Shown piece after piece: positions 1 through 6,576 of a DNA stretch of 17,749 bases; the stretch's first letter is position 1, and each line of letters starts with the position of its first letter. The translations under genes and the position numbers were made by a program. Where the stretch lies: positions 1-17,749 of the forward strand of contig JBDLTZ010000118.1 of assembly GCA_039805565.1 (NCBI GenBank), given 5' to 3'. The stretch comes from CALJIC01 sp039805565 (lineage in GTDB: Bacteria > Chloroflexota > Chloroflexia > Chloroflexales > Roseiflexaceae). The notes under the pieces were generated by a model. The model ran no database searches. It worked only from the letters and a program-made list of their open reading frames with translations, and was not told where the DNA came from.

Positions 1-14
1 CTGCCGTACACCTG

Positions 15-302
15 GCAGCGTGTGCCTCTGCGAGAGGGGCTCCGGCCCCCCACACGCTCCCCCCCGTCGGAGGGGCGCTTGCGCCCCCTCCGAACCTCCC
101 CCGCAATGCGAGCCCTGCCAGACCGACGTCCCGAAGTTGGCGGAGTGAGCTTGCCGGAGCCGCTGTTGAGCCTCTTATACGGGCCGGTGCTCATTGCGCC
201 ATCTTCGGCATATCCGACACGCTGCTGCACCCTTTTGGGGTTCGAAGGGGCGAAGCCCCTCGCCGGGGGAGTCCAGAGGGGCCGCGGCCGGTCCCTCTGG
301 GC
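15..302. repeat. Repeat block copy 1 (hairpin-rich, modules A1 and B1)
   Basis: Non-coding repeat made of a proximal module of about 90 bases (A1, up to base 105) and a 197-base module (B1, 106-302). B1 aligns without gaps to 1682-1878, with about a dozen mismatches counted by eye; A1 matches 1591-1681 more loosely. The block contains several GC-rich dyads: GGGGC/GCCCC near 36-49, GGGGCG/CGCCCC at 72-87, a GGGGC-GAA-GCCCC hairpin around 246-258, and CCAGAGGG/CCCTCTGG near 272-301. Reading frames through it are repeat artefacts. It lies 3' of the minus-strand gene at 428-1435. Bases 1-14 hold nothing I recognise. Confidence 0.8.
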
Positions 303-427
303 GGGGTGCGGGGCGCAGCCCCCGCCGCACCACTCGACGCGCATCGAGCCAGCGGGGTGCGGGGCGCAGCCCCCGCCGCACCACTCGACGCGCATCGAGC
401 CAGCGAGGTGCGGGGCGCAGCCCCACC
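303..427. repeat. 51-bp tandem repeat, about 2.4 units, each with a hairpin
   Basis: Units run 303-353 and 354-404, with a partial third unit at 405-427; the first two are nearly identical. Each begins GGGGTGCGGGGC and carries the hairpin GGGGC-GCA-GCCCC. The third hairpin (412-424) ends four bases past the stop codon of the minus-strand gene at 428-1435, so on that strand it is an immediate 3' hairpin. Only one diverged unit is present at the matching place in the second block (from 1879), so the array expanded after the blocks separated. The unit is 51 bases, a multiple of three, which creates a false repeated peptide in translation. Confidence 0.85.
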
Positions 428-1435
428 CTACTCGGCGCCGACGCGCGCCGGCACATCCCGCAGCGCCGCGATGATCCGGTCCTCGAGCGTATCCTCGTCG
501 CTGTTCGCCACGCGCCCGTTGCGGTCCATCCACTCGATCGTCGCCGCGATATGCGACCTGCGGTCGGTGGTGGGGCGCCACTCCGGCAGCAGGCGCTCCA
601 GGGCCGCGTTGCGGAACACCTGGGTGTGGGCAAAGTTCGCGCGCAGGCTCGCGTAGCGCTCAGGGTTGACGGCGATCAGCAGCTCGGCCGGTGCGCCCAC
701 CAGCTCCGCCTCGACGCCCAGCGCGTTGGCGGCGGCGCGGTGCCACTCGGCCCAGGTGATCGGGTCGGGGTGCGCCATGTTGACCACCAGGCCGAGGGAC
801 TCCGGGTTTCCGAGCAGGCCGGCGTAGGCCTCGCCGGCGTCTGGAGCGGGGAGGAACTGAAAGTAATTGAGGCCGTCGCCCACCACCAGCAGCGGCTTGC
901 GCTTCCGCAGCCGGTCGATCCAGTCTGTGCGCCAGTCCACCTGGCGCCAGAGCGGGTGACCAGGGCCGTAGGTGAAGCTCGGCTTGACCACCGTGGCCGG
1001 GAAGCCCTCCTCGGCGTGGGCGCGCAGCAGCAGCTCGTCGGCCGCCACCTTGCCCGCGCCATAGCCGCCGTCGTGGCGGCCGTTGAGCGGCGCCGTCTCG
1101 TCCTGGTAGAGGCCGGCGAAGGGCGGGCCGTAGGTCATCACCGTGGAGGTGTGGATGAAATGTCCCACGCGGCCGCGCAGGGCGCGCACGGCGGAGGCGG
1201 CGTCCTCCGGGGTGAAGGAGATCATGTCGATCGCCGCGTCGAAACGCTCCTTCTGGAGAGCGGCCTCAAACGCCTCGCGGTCCTTGCGGTCGCCGTGGAT
1301 GACGCGCACCTCGGCGCGCGGCGGGTCGGAGCGCTGGCCCCGGTTGAAGAGCGTCACCTCATGGCCGCGCTGGAGGAGCGACTGGACGATGCCCCGGCTG
1401 ATGGTGCCGGTGCCGCCGATAATCAGGACGTGCAT
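428..1435 (-). CDS. Atypical SDR / NAD-dependent epimerase-dehydratase family protein
   Basis: A 335-residue protein of the extended or atypical short-chain dehydrogenase/reductase superfamily. The N-terminal Rossmann motif is GGTGTIS (residues 7-13) after a first beta strand, followed by the FNRG motif (30-33) typical of the CSP41-like and epimerase-like subgroup. A serine/threonine cluster HTSTVMTYG (95-103) and Y125-GAG-K129 fit the catalytic Ser/Thr-Tyr-Lys arrangement, so an active NAD(P) enzyme is plausible; the substrate cannot be read from the sequence. The ATG at 1435 is preceded by a GAGGAG ribosome site at 1443-1448. It lies downstream of the ABC transporter on the same strand, but 524 bases of repeats separate them, leaving only about 30 unique bases in front of the start. 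It may rely on read-through or on a promoter inside the repeat. Confidence 0.85.
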   Translation of the reverse strand: MHVLIIGGTGTISRGIVQSLLQRGHEVTLFNRGQRSDPPRAEVRVIHGDRKDREAFEAALQKERFDAAIDMISFTPEDAASAVRALRGRVGHFIHTSTVMTYGPPFAGLYQDETAPLNGRHDGGYGAGKVAADELLLRAHAEEGFPATVVKPSFTYGPGHPLWRQVDWRTDWIDRLRKRKPLLVVGDGLNYFQFLPAPDAGEAYAGLLGNPESLGLVVNMAHPDPITWAEWHRAAANALGVEAELVGAPAELLIAVNPERYASLRANFAHTQVFRNAALERLLPEWRPTTDRRSHIAATIEWMDRNGRVANSDEDTLEDRIIAALRDVPARVGAE

Positions 1436-1465
1436 GTGTGTTCTCCTCGTCGAGATTCGCTGATC

Positions 1466-1681
1466 ATGGTTCTTCGCCTTCGCAGCCTGTGTGCTCTGCG
1501 AGAGGGGCTCCGGCCCCCCTCCCGCTCCCCCCCGTCAGAGGGGCGCTTCCACCCCCTCCGAACCTCCCCCGCAATGGCTCTTCGCTTCCGCAGGGTGTGT
1601 GCTCTGCGAGAGGGGCTCCGCCCCCCCTCCCGCTCCCCCCCGTCAGAGGGGCGCTTCCGCCCCCTCCGAACCTCCCCCGCA
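1466..1681. repeat. 108-bp tandem duplication of repeat module A
   Basis: Two adjacent 108-base units, 1466-1573 and 1574-1681, both starting ATGG(T/C)TCTTCGC and ending CTCCCCCGCA, differ at only a few bases. Each contains the module-A hairpins seen near bases 36-91. The array sits directly upstream of the minus-strand gene starting at 1435. In the first block at the window start only one copy of module A is visible, so this copy has been duplicated here. Confidence 0.85.
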
Positions 1682-1934
1682 ATGCGAGCACTACTAGACC
1701 GACGTCCCGAAGTTGGCAGAATGAGCTTGCCGGAGCCGCTGTTGATCTTCTTATACGGGCCGGTGCTCGTTGCGGCATCTTCGGCATATCGGACACGCTG
1801 CTGCACCCTTTTCAGGTTCGAAGGGGCGAAGCCCCTCGCCGGGGGAGTCCAGAGGGGCCGCGGCCGGTCCCTCTGGGCGGGGTGCGGGGCGCAGCGCCCG
1901 CCCCAGCACTCGACGTGCACCAAGTCGGGGGGGT
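1682..1934. repeat. Repeat block copy 2 (module B2 plus one 51-bp-like unit)
   Basis: The stretch 1682-1878 aligns base for base with 106-302, at roughly 94% by eye. From 1879 a single diverged version of the 51-base unit follows. It keeps the same dyads: GGGGC-GAA-GCCCC, CCAGAGGG/CCCTCTGG and a GGGGC-GCA-GC stem. I see no protein that the module could encode consistently in both copies, and no transposase. It is best read as a non-autonomous intergenic repeat at the 3' end of the ABC transporter gene. Confidence 0.8.
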
Positions 1935-1951
1935 GTGGGGCACAGCCCCAC
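1935..1951 (-). terminator. Perfect 7-bp hairpin just past the ABC transporter stop
   Basis: GTGGGGC (1935-1941), loop ACA, GCCCCAC (1945-1951) is a perfect inverted repeat nine bases beyond the stop codon of the minus-strand ABC gene. No run of T follows on the minus strand, so it may be a 3'-end stabiliser or a Rho-assisted stop and not a classical intrinsic terminator. It resembles the hairpin just after the neighbouring gene ending at 428. Confidence 0.45.
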
Positions 1952-1959
1952 CACACCAC

Positions 1960-3711
1960 CTACAGCGCCGCCCCCTCCTCCTCGGCCTGCCGCAGCTCGC
2001 GCCGGTACATCGCCGCGTAGCGCTCATTCAGCGCAAGCAGGCTCTGGTGCGTCCCCTGCTCCACCACCCGCCCATCCTCGAGCACCACGATCTGATCGGC
2101 ATCGCGCACCGAGGCCAGCCGCTGGCTCACCACCAGGCAGGTGCGCCCGGCGCGCGCGTCCCCGAGCTCCCCGATGATCTCCGCCGCAGTTGCCGGGTCC
2201 ACGCTCGCCAGCGCGTCATCGAGCAGCAGGATGCGCGGGTCCCGCACCAGCGCCCGGGCGATCGCCGTGCGCTGCTTCTGCCCGCCCGAGAGCGTCGCGC
2301 CGCGCTCCCCCACCACCGTCGCCAGCCCCTTCGGCAGCTGCGCCAGGTCGTTCGTCAGTCGCGCGCTGCGGGCCGCCTCGTGCACCCGCTCGTCGGGCAC
2401 GCGCTCCAGTCCCAGGGTGATATTGTCGCGCAGCGGCATGCTGAACAGCAGCGTCTCCTGCGGCACATAGCACACCGCCTGACGCAGCGCCTCGAGCCGC
2501 ACCTGCCGCACGTCCACCCCATCGACCAGCACCCGCCCCTCGTCCGGGTCACGCACGCGGCCGAGCAAGCTCAGCAGCGTGCTCTTGCCCGCGCCGGTAG
2601 CCCCCACGATCCCCAGGGTCGTGCCGGCGGGGATATCCAGCGTCACGTCGCGCAGGGCCCAGCGCCCCTTGCCCTCAGCGCGCACCCCCACGCCCTCTAG
2701 CCGCACGTCGCCGCGCACGGCCGGCGAGACGGCGTCGGGCGCATCGACGATCCGCGGCTGGCGCCGCAGGACCTCGCCGACACGCCCCGCGGCGGCGCTC
2801 CCCTGCTGGAGGCGCTCAAAGGCCTGGGAGAGCTGCTGCGCCGCGCTGCTCAGCAGACCCAGGTAGACAATGAACTGCACGTACTGGCCGAGCGTCAGCT
2901 GCCCGCCGATCACTAGCGCGCCGCCCACGCCGAGCACCAGGGTGGCCGCCAGCCGCACCACCAGGCTCGGCAGCGGCGAGATGGCGCTGCTCCGCAGCAC
3001 GAAGTCAAGGCTGCGTCGGGCGTAGATCTCGTTGGCGTGCTTGAAGGCCGCCACCGTCGGCTGCTCCTGGGCGTAGGCGGCCACCATGCGCGCCGCCCCC
3101 AGGTGCTCCTGCGCGAAGCCCGACAGGTGCGCCATCTCGGACTGCACCTTGTCGAACGACTGCTCCAGCACGCGCCCGAGGAAGATCTGCGCCGACAGGC
3201 TCAGCGCCAGCAGCACCACCACCATAATCGCCAGCGGCGCGTTGGTGAGCGCCATCAGAGCCGTCCCGATCAGCAGCAGCAGCAGCGCGTGGATCGACAT
3301 CTGGAAGCCAGCGCTGTAGAATCGCCAGATATAGATGAAGTCGTTCGAGGCGCGCGAGAGCAGCTCGCCCGTGCCGTAGGCCTGCATCGTCTGCTGGTCG
3401 AACAGCAGCGCGCGGTCGAACAGGTCTTTGCTCATCTGGTAGCTCACGCCGGCCGCGATCGAGCCGGTGAGCATGCGGAGCAGGTAGCGGAAGAGCGCCA
3501 GCGTGCAGGCCAGCCCCACCAGCCCGAGGGCATAGAGCAGCAGCACCTCCGGCCGGATGCCGCGCAGGAGCTCGTCGATCGCCATGCCAAGCACCGTCGG
3601 GCTGAAGGCGCTCGCGCTGGAACCGATCAGGGCGTACAGGGTGCCGACCGCCAGGTGGCGCCGGTAGGGCCGCATGTACGGCAGCAGGAAGCGCAGTCCG
3701 CTGTGTCGCAT
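1960..3711 (-). CDS. ABC exporter half-transporter (membrane domain fused to ATPase), degenerate-site type
   Basis: A 583-residue type IV (MsbA/BmrC-like) ABC exporter subunit that should sit in the cytoplasmic membrane and work as a dimer; the substrate is unknown. The membrane domain with about six helices covers residues 15-310. The ATPase domain follows: Walker A GATGAGKST (380-388), Q-loop YVPQE (425-429), signature LSGGQ (484-488), Walker B ILLLDD (494-499) and switch loop VVSQR (527-531). Two catalytic positions are altered: Asp499 replaces the usual Glu after Walker B, and Gln530 replaces the switch-loop His. The same pair marks the degenerate subunit of heterodimeric exporters such as TM287 of TM287/288, so a partner half-transporter is expected but is not in this window. 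The start is ATG at 3711, with AGGGA upstream. The frame stays open to 3924, but that extension is low-complexity and crosses the promoter. Confidence 0.9.
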   Translation of the reverse strand: MRHSGLRFLLPYMRPYRRHLAVGTLYALIGSSASAFSPTVLGMAIDELLRGIRPEVLLLYALGLVGLACTLALFRYLLRMLTGSIAAGVSYQMSKDLFDRALLFDQQTMQAYGTGELLSRASNDFIYIWRFYSAGFQMSIHALLLLLIGTALMALTNAPLAIMVVVLLALSLSAQIFLGRVLEQSFDKVQSEMAHLSGFAQEHLGAARMVAAYAQEQPTVAAFKHANEIYARRSLDFVLRSSAISPLPSLVVRLAATLVLGVGGALVIGGQLTLGQYVQFIVYLGLLSSAAQQLSQAFERLQQGSAAAGRVGEVLRRQPRIVDAPDAVSPAVRGDVRLEGVGVRAEGKGRWALRDVTLDIPAGTTLGIVGATGAGKSTLLSLLGRVRDPDEGRVLVDGVDVRQVRLEALRQAVCYVPQETLLFSMPLRDNITLGLERVPDERVHEAARSARLTNDLAQLPKGLATVVGERGATLSGGQKQRTAIARALVRDPRILLLDDALASVDPATAAEIIGELGDARAGRTCLVVSQRLASVRDADQIVVLEDGRVVEQGTHQSLLALNERYAAMYRRELRQAEEEGAAL

Positions 3712-3753
3712 AGGGTGTCCCTGGTGCGTGCTGGGGCGGAGGAAGAGTACGAT

Positions 3754-3782
3754 ATTATATATTCTCTCGTGCCGATCATCAT
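3754..3782 (-). promoter_or_regulatory. Probable promoter of the ABC exporter gene
   Basis: On the minus strand a perfect TATAAT lies at 3759-3754, in a short AT-rich island within very GC-rich DNA. The best -35 at 17-base spacing, ATGATG (3782-3777), matches only three of six consensus bases. The -10 ends 42 bases before the ATG at 3711, giving a short leader. It is divergent to the promoter at 3832-3860. Confidence 0.5.
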
Positions 3783-3831
3783 ACTCCGGCGCTGACGTTT
3801 TGGCAAACGCACATCCCCGGCAGCAACAGGC

Positions 3832-3860
3832 TTGACAGCCATGATCCGCGGCAGTACCAT
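3832..3860 (+). promoter_or_regulatory. Probable sigma-70-type promoter of the AraD1-like gene
   Basis: A consensus TTGACA (3832-3837), exactly 17 bases of spacer, then TACCAT (3855-3860, four of six). The predicted start is near 3867, giving a leader of about 57 bases to the ATG at 3924. It is arranged back to back with the ABC exporter promoter. Confidence 0.55.
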
Positions 3861-3923
3861 CGCCGCCCACCGAGGATCCCTCCGACGCCGCCCCGTGCGG
3901 GGCGGTAAGCAAAAGGTGCTCCA

Positions 3924-4919
3924 ATGACTCGACTCGTGCAGTTCATTGACTCCCAGGGCGCGCGCCGTGTGGCCACCCCCACAGCAGACGGGCGGGCGCT
4001 CCAGCTCCTCGCCGGCTACGACCGCGTCTACGACTTGGCTCTGGCCGCGATCCGCGCCGGGTTGCCGCTCGCCTCCCTCGCCCAGGCCCACCTGACGGCC
4101 GAGCAGACCGACTACGACCGCGTCGTGGCCGAGGGCCGGCTCCTGCCGCCGCTCGACGCCCCCGACCCGGCGCGCTGCACCGTCTCGCTGACCGGCCTGA
4201 CGCACCTCGGCAGCGCTCGCTCCCGCGACCAGATGCACCAGGCGATCGCCGCCGGCACCGCCACCGACAGCATTCGCATGTTCCAGCTCGGCGTCGAGGG
4301 TGGGAAGCCTGCCGCGGGACAGATCGGCGCGCAGCCCGAGTGGGCCTACAAGGGCGACGGCCGCTGCGTCGTGTCGCCCGAGCACCCGCTGACCCAGCCC
4401 GCGTATGCCGAGGATGGCGGCGAGGAGGCTGAGATCGCCGGCCTGTACGTCATCGCGGACGACGGCACCCCCTGGCGCGTAGGATTCGCACTCGGCAATG
4501 AGTTCGCGGACCACGTGATGGAGCGCCGCAATTACCTGTACCTCGCGCACTCCAAGCTGCGGCAGTGCTCCTTCGGCCCTGAGCTCCTGCTCGGCGAGCT
4601 GCCCGAGGTCGTGAGCGGCACGGTCCGTATCCGCCGCGGCGACGGCATCGTCTGGAGCAGCCCGTTCGAGAGCGGTGAGGCCCACATGTGCCACGCGATC
4701 GCCAACCTGGAGCATCACAACTTCAAGTACGACCTCTTCCGGCGCCCCGGCGATGTCCACGTTCACTTCTTCGGCGCGAACGGCGTGAGCTTCGGCGCCG
4801 GCGTCCAGACCCAGGACGGCGACCTGTTCGAGGTCGAGGCGCCGCTGTTCGGGCGCCCACTCCGCAACCCGCTCCGCGTGGAGGCCGAGCAGCCGCTCGT
4901 GGGCGTGCGCGTGCTCTGA
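3924..4919 (+). CDS. AraD1/GguC-like protein of the fumarylacetoacetate hydrolase superfamily
   Basis: A 331-residue protein resembling the AraD1/GguC family, a branch of the FAH fold that includes 2-keto-3-deoxy-sugar-acid dehydratases and hydrolases. Recognisable segments are the LTGLTHLGSARSRDQMH motif near residue 90, an acidic EDGGEEAEIAGLYVI stretch where FAH enzymes place metal-binding Glu residues, then GNEFADHVMERRNYLYLAHSKLRQC and the C-terminal FFGANGVSFG segment. By analogy it would act on a sugar-derived keto acid in the cytoplasm, but no sugar transporter or arabinose/xylose pathway gene lies beside it, so the substrate is open. ATG 3924 has AAGG seven to ten bases upstream. Its length agrees with the family. 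It appears to be transcribed alone from 3832-3860. Confidence 0.72.
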   Translation: MTRLVQFIDSQGARRVATPTADGRALQLLAGYDRVYDLALAAIRAGLPLASLAQAHLTAEQTDYDRVVAEGRLLPPLDAPDPARCTVSLTGLTHLGSARSRDQMHQAIAAGTATDSIRMFQLGVEGGKPAAGQIGAQPEWAYKGDGRCVVSPEHPLTQPAYAEDGGEEAEIAGLYVIADDGTPWRVGFALGNEFADHVMERRNYLYLAHSKLRQCSFGPELLLGELPEVVSGTVRIRRGDGIVWSSPFESGEAHMCHAIANLEHHNFKYDLFRRPGDVHVHFFGANGVSFGAGVQTQDGDLFEVEAPLFGRPLRNPLRVEAEQPLVGVRVL

Positions 4920-4971
4920 AGCCGGCCCTCTCTCCCACGGCAGCTCGGGGGGCGCAGCGACAAGACACGAG

Positions 4972-4992
4972 CGTGGTGTTTGGCGCACCACG
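4972..4992 (+). terminator. 7-bp inverted repeat between the AraD1-like and TetR genes
   Basis: CGTGGTG (4972-4978), loop of seven, CACCACG (4986-4992). It ends six bases before the -35 of the TetR promoter and 53 bases after the upstream gene begins its 3' gap. It could end the upstream transcript, although there is no T-run, or be a protein-binding site beside the promoter. Confidence 0.35.
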
Positions 4993-4998
4993 GAGGTG

Positions 4999-5027
4999 TT
5001 GACATGCGCCTGCCCGCGTGTTAAATT
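4999..5027 (+). promoter_or_regulatory. Promoter of the TetR-DinB operon
   Basis: Consensus TTGACA (4999-5004), a 17-base spacer and TAAATT (5022-5027, four of six); an alternative -10, TTAAAT at 5021-5026, scores the same. The expected transcript start is around 5033-5035, inside the inverted repeat at 5026-5045. This makes the in-frame ATG at 5030 an unlikely start. Confidence 0.65.
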
Positions 5028-5045
5028 GAATGTACGTTCATTCAA
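5026..5045. promoter_or_regulatory. Palindromic operator, probable TetR autoregulation site
   Basis: TTGAATG, six bases, CATTCAA is a perfect 7-bp inverted repeat; the inner spacer TACGTT is also near-symmetric. Its size and base pattern fit TetR/AcrR operators. It overlaps the end of the -10 and the predicted transcription start, so binding would block the promoter. The regulator encoded immediately downstream is the obvious candidate ligand (inference). Confidence 0.7.
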
Positions 5046-5059
5046 AGAAAAAGACGCCG

Positions 5060-5638
5060 ATGTCCCCACGCACCGAAGACCAGAACGAGGCCATCCGCGC
5101 CGAGACGCGTGCCAAGATCATCGAGGCCGCCCTGACGCAGTTCAGCGAGCACGGCTACGGCCAGACATCCGTCCGCATGATCGCGCAGGCCGCCGGAGTC
5201 TCCCAGGGACTGATGTACAGCTACTTCACGAGCAAGGAGCACCTGCTGGCGGAGATCTTCCAGCGCAGCATGGCCGATGTCCGCGAGTCCTTCGCGCTCG
5301 CCGAGGCCTCCGGCGCACCACGCGAGCGCGTCGCGGGCCTCATACGCGCCGCGTTCGCGCTCATCCGGCGCAACACCAGCTTCTGGCGCCTCTCCTACGG
5401 CGTCCGCATGCAGCCGGCGGTGCTCGCCGCGCTCGGCGACGACGTCCAGGGCTGGGCCGCCCAGATCCACGCGACGCTCGAGCGCTACCTGCGCGAGGCG
5501 GGCGCGCCGAACCCAAGGATCGAGGCCGCGGTGCTCTTCGCCGTGATCGACGGCGTCGCGCAGCACTACGTGCTCGACCCGGCGCACTATCCGCTCGACG
5601 ACGTCCAGGCAGCGCTGGTCGAGCAGTACCTTCAGTAA
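5060..5638 (+). CDS. TetR/AcrR family transcriptional regulator
   Basis: A 192-residue regulator. The N-terminal DNA-binding domain has the family layout: the helix RAKIIEAALTQFSEHGYGQTSVRMIAQAAGVSQGLMYSYF (split here as residues 18-36 and 37-56) ends in the classic recognition helix with SYFTSKEHLLAEIF. The C-terminal half is a helical ligand-binding domain of ordinary size; the inducer cannot be inferred. ATG 5060 is chosen because the alternative ATG at 5030 lies at or before the predicted transcript start and inside the operator. The leader is therefore only about 25 bases, and the ribosome site is weak (AGAAAAAG). The stop is 15 bases before the DinB gene, so the two form an operon probably repressed by this protein. 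Confidence 0.9.
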   Translation: MSPRTEDQNEAIRAETRAKIIEAALTQFSEHGYGQTSVRMIAQAAGVSQGLMYSYFTSKEHLLAEIFQRSMADVRESFALAEASGAPRERVAGLIRAAFALIRRNTSFWRLSYGVRMQPAVLAALGDDVQGWAAQIHATLERYLREAGAPNPRIEAAVLFAVIDGVAQHYVLDPAHYPLDDVQAALVEQYLQ

Positions 5639-5653
5639 CATCAGGAGGAAGGC

Positions 5654-6229
5654 ATGATCGACGTCATCCGCCGCGCGGGGCCGGCCGCCCTCGCAGACCA
5701 GGCACGCGACATCGCCGCCGAGGTTCGCTCATCGTACGCAGGCCTGTCGCACGCGCAGCTGAACTGGAAGCCTAACCCCGAGGCGTGGAGCGTCGGCCAG
5801 TGCTTCGAGCACATGCTGATCGCAAACAGCTCGTACGTCCCGACCTTCGAGGAGCGCCTCAGCGGCCGGCGCGGCGCGACTGCATGGGAGCGACTCCCCC
5901 TCCTCCCGGGTGTGTTCGGCCGCATGCTCGTCAGCACGCTCAACCCCGAGTTCAAGGGCCACGTCGAGGCGCCACCCGTCTTCCGCCCCACCTCGAGCGA
6001 CATCGACACCGCGGTGGTCGGGCGCTTCCTCGACGGCTACACGCGGCTGATCGACTTCCTCGGCGCGCACGGCGAGGCCGAGTTACGCCGGCTGATCATC
6101 GCGTCCCCGGCGTCGAAGGTCATCACCTACAGCGCCCTCGACGCCTGCCGCATCATCGTCGTCCACACGCGCCGCCACCTCGCGCAGGTGGACGCTGTCA
6201 TGCGGCTACCCGGCTTCCCCGCAACCTGA
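5654..6229 (+). CDS. DinB-superfamily (DinB_2-like) putative metal-dependent protein
   Basis: A 191-residue four-helix-bundle protein of the DinB/YfiT superfamily, which includes thiol transferases with mycothiol or bacillithiol as cofactor and metal-dependent hydrolases. The three expected metal ligands are visible: H53 in CFEHM, and H171 and H175 in VVHTRRHLAQV near the C-terminus. The N-terminal W-x-P-x-P-x-x-WSVGQ segment (38-49) is typical of the DinB_2 group. A strong AGGAGG precedes ATG 5654. It directly follows the TetR gene and is probably its regulated partner, suggesting a small stress or detoxification switch; the actual reaction is unknown. Confidence 0.82.
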   Translation: MIDVIRRAGPAALADQARDIAAEVRSSYAGLSHAQLNWKPNPEAWSVGQCFEHMLIANSSYVPTFEERLSGRRGATAWERLPLLPGVFGRMLVSTLNPEFKGHVEAPPVFRPTSSDIDTAVVGRFLDGYTRLIDFLGAHGEAELRRLIIASPASKVITYSALDACRIIVVHTRRHLAQVDAVMRLPGFPAT

Positions 6230-6280
6230 GTCGCTTGTCCTGCCACATACGGCGTCACGCTCTCATAGCCTCTTGCCCTC

Positions 6281-6330
6281 ACTCCTCGCCACTCACTCTC
6301 CCTGCCGCTGGAGAGGGGGCGGCGAGGGGT
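6281..6330. repeat. Two-tier inverted repeat, REP-like
   Basis: An outer stem ACTCCTCGCC (6281-6290) pairs with GGCGAGGGGT (6321-6330) with one mismatch; an inner stem CTCTCC (6296-6301) pairs with GGAGAG (6310-6315) around an eight-base loop. It lies 52 bases after the DinB stop. It resembles the CCCTCTCC...GGAGAGGG extragenic repeats common in GC-rich bacteria and may end the TetR-DinB transcript, although no T-run follows. Confidence 0.5.
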
Positions 6331-6359
6331 TATAGTGCGAACCTCTGCCCCTCCATTTC

Positions 6360-6368
6360 TGCTATCAT
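6360..6368 (+). promoter_or_regulatory. Possible extended -10 promoter for the small membrane protein-lysA-proS unit
   Basis: TGCTATCAT at 6360-6368 is an extended -10 element (TGn followed by five of six matches to TATAAT). No convincing -35 is visible. Transcription from about 6375 would give a leader of about 30 bases to ATG 6406. Confidence 0.4.
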
Positions 6369-6405
6369 GCGTGCCGGAATCACCTCTCACCCTTTACGTT
6401 CGCCT

Positions 6406-6558
6406 ATGTTCAAGCCTGACCCGAAGCTGATCGCCGCCAGCGCGATCGTGACGCTGACCCTCATGGTCATCACGTCTCCGCTCGACGACACGACGCGCCT
6501 CGTGATTGCCGTCGTGCTGTGCCTCGCGGCGCTGGTGGTGCACCGCACGCTGAAGTAG
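6406..6558 (+). CDS. Small two-helix membrane protein, 50 residues
   Basis: The open frame from ATG 6406 gives 50 residues with two hydrophobic stretches, about 8-23 (LIAASAIVTLTLMVIT) and 32-46 (LVIAVVLCLAALVVH), joined by a short SPLDDTTR turn, with charged ends. This pattern is expected of a real small membrane protein and not of a random GC-rich frame. It sits 18 bases before lysA and downstream of a candidate extended -10, so it probably leads that transcript. The ribosome site is weak. I recognise no family; the role is unknown. Confidence 0.55.
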   Translation: MFKPDPKLIAASAIVTLTLMVITSPLDDTTRLVIAVVLCLAALVVHRTLK

Positions 6559-6576
6559 ACGCCCGCCGGGAGTCCC

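Noticed and set aside
303..427. CRISPR-like array
   Set aside because: The 51-base units abut directly with no variable spacers, and no cas genes are nearby.
1423..1959. Minus-strand frame of 178 codons through the repeat block
   Set aside because: It consists of repeat modules and hairpins and is not maintained between the two block copies; no domain is recognisable.
194..2020. Long plus-strand open frame of 608 codons across the first repeats and the epimerase-like gene
   Set aside because: It runs antisense to a well-supported SDR gene and through tandem repeats whose lengths are multiples of three; the translation is Arg/Pro/Ala-rich without motifs.
3712..3924. N-terminal extension of the ABC exporter to a start at 3924
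   Set aside because: The extra residues are Cys-rich and unlike any exporter, and they cross a divergent promoter with a perfect TATAAT; the fold starts at 3711.
5030..5059. Upstream ATG for the TetR regulator
   Set aside because: It lies inside the operator and at or before the predicted transcript start, and adds residues before the conserved domain.
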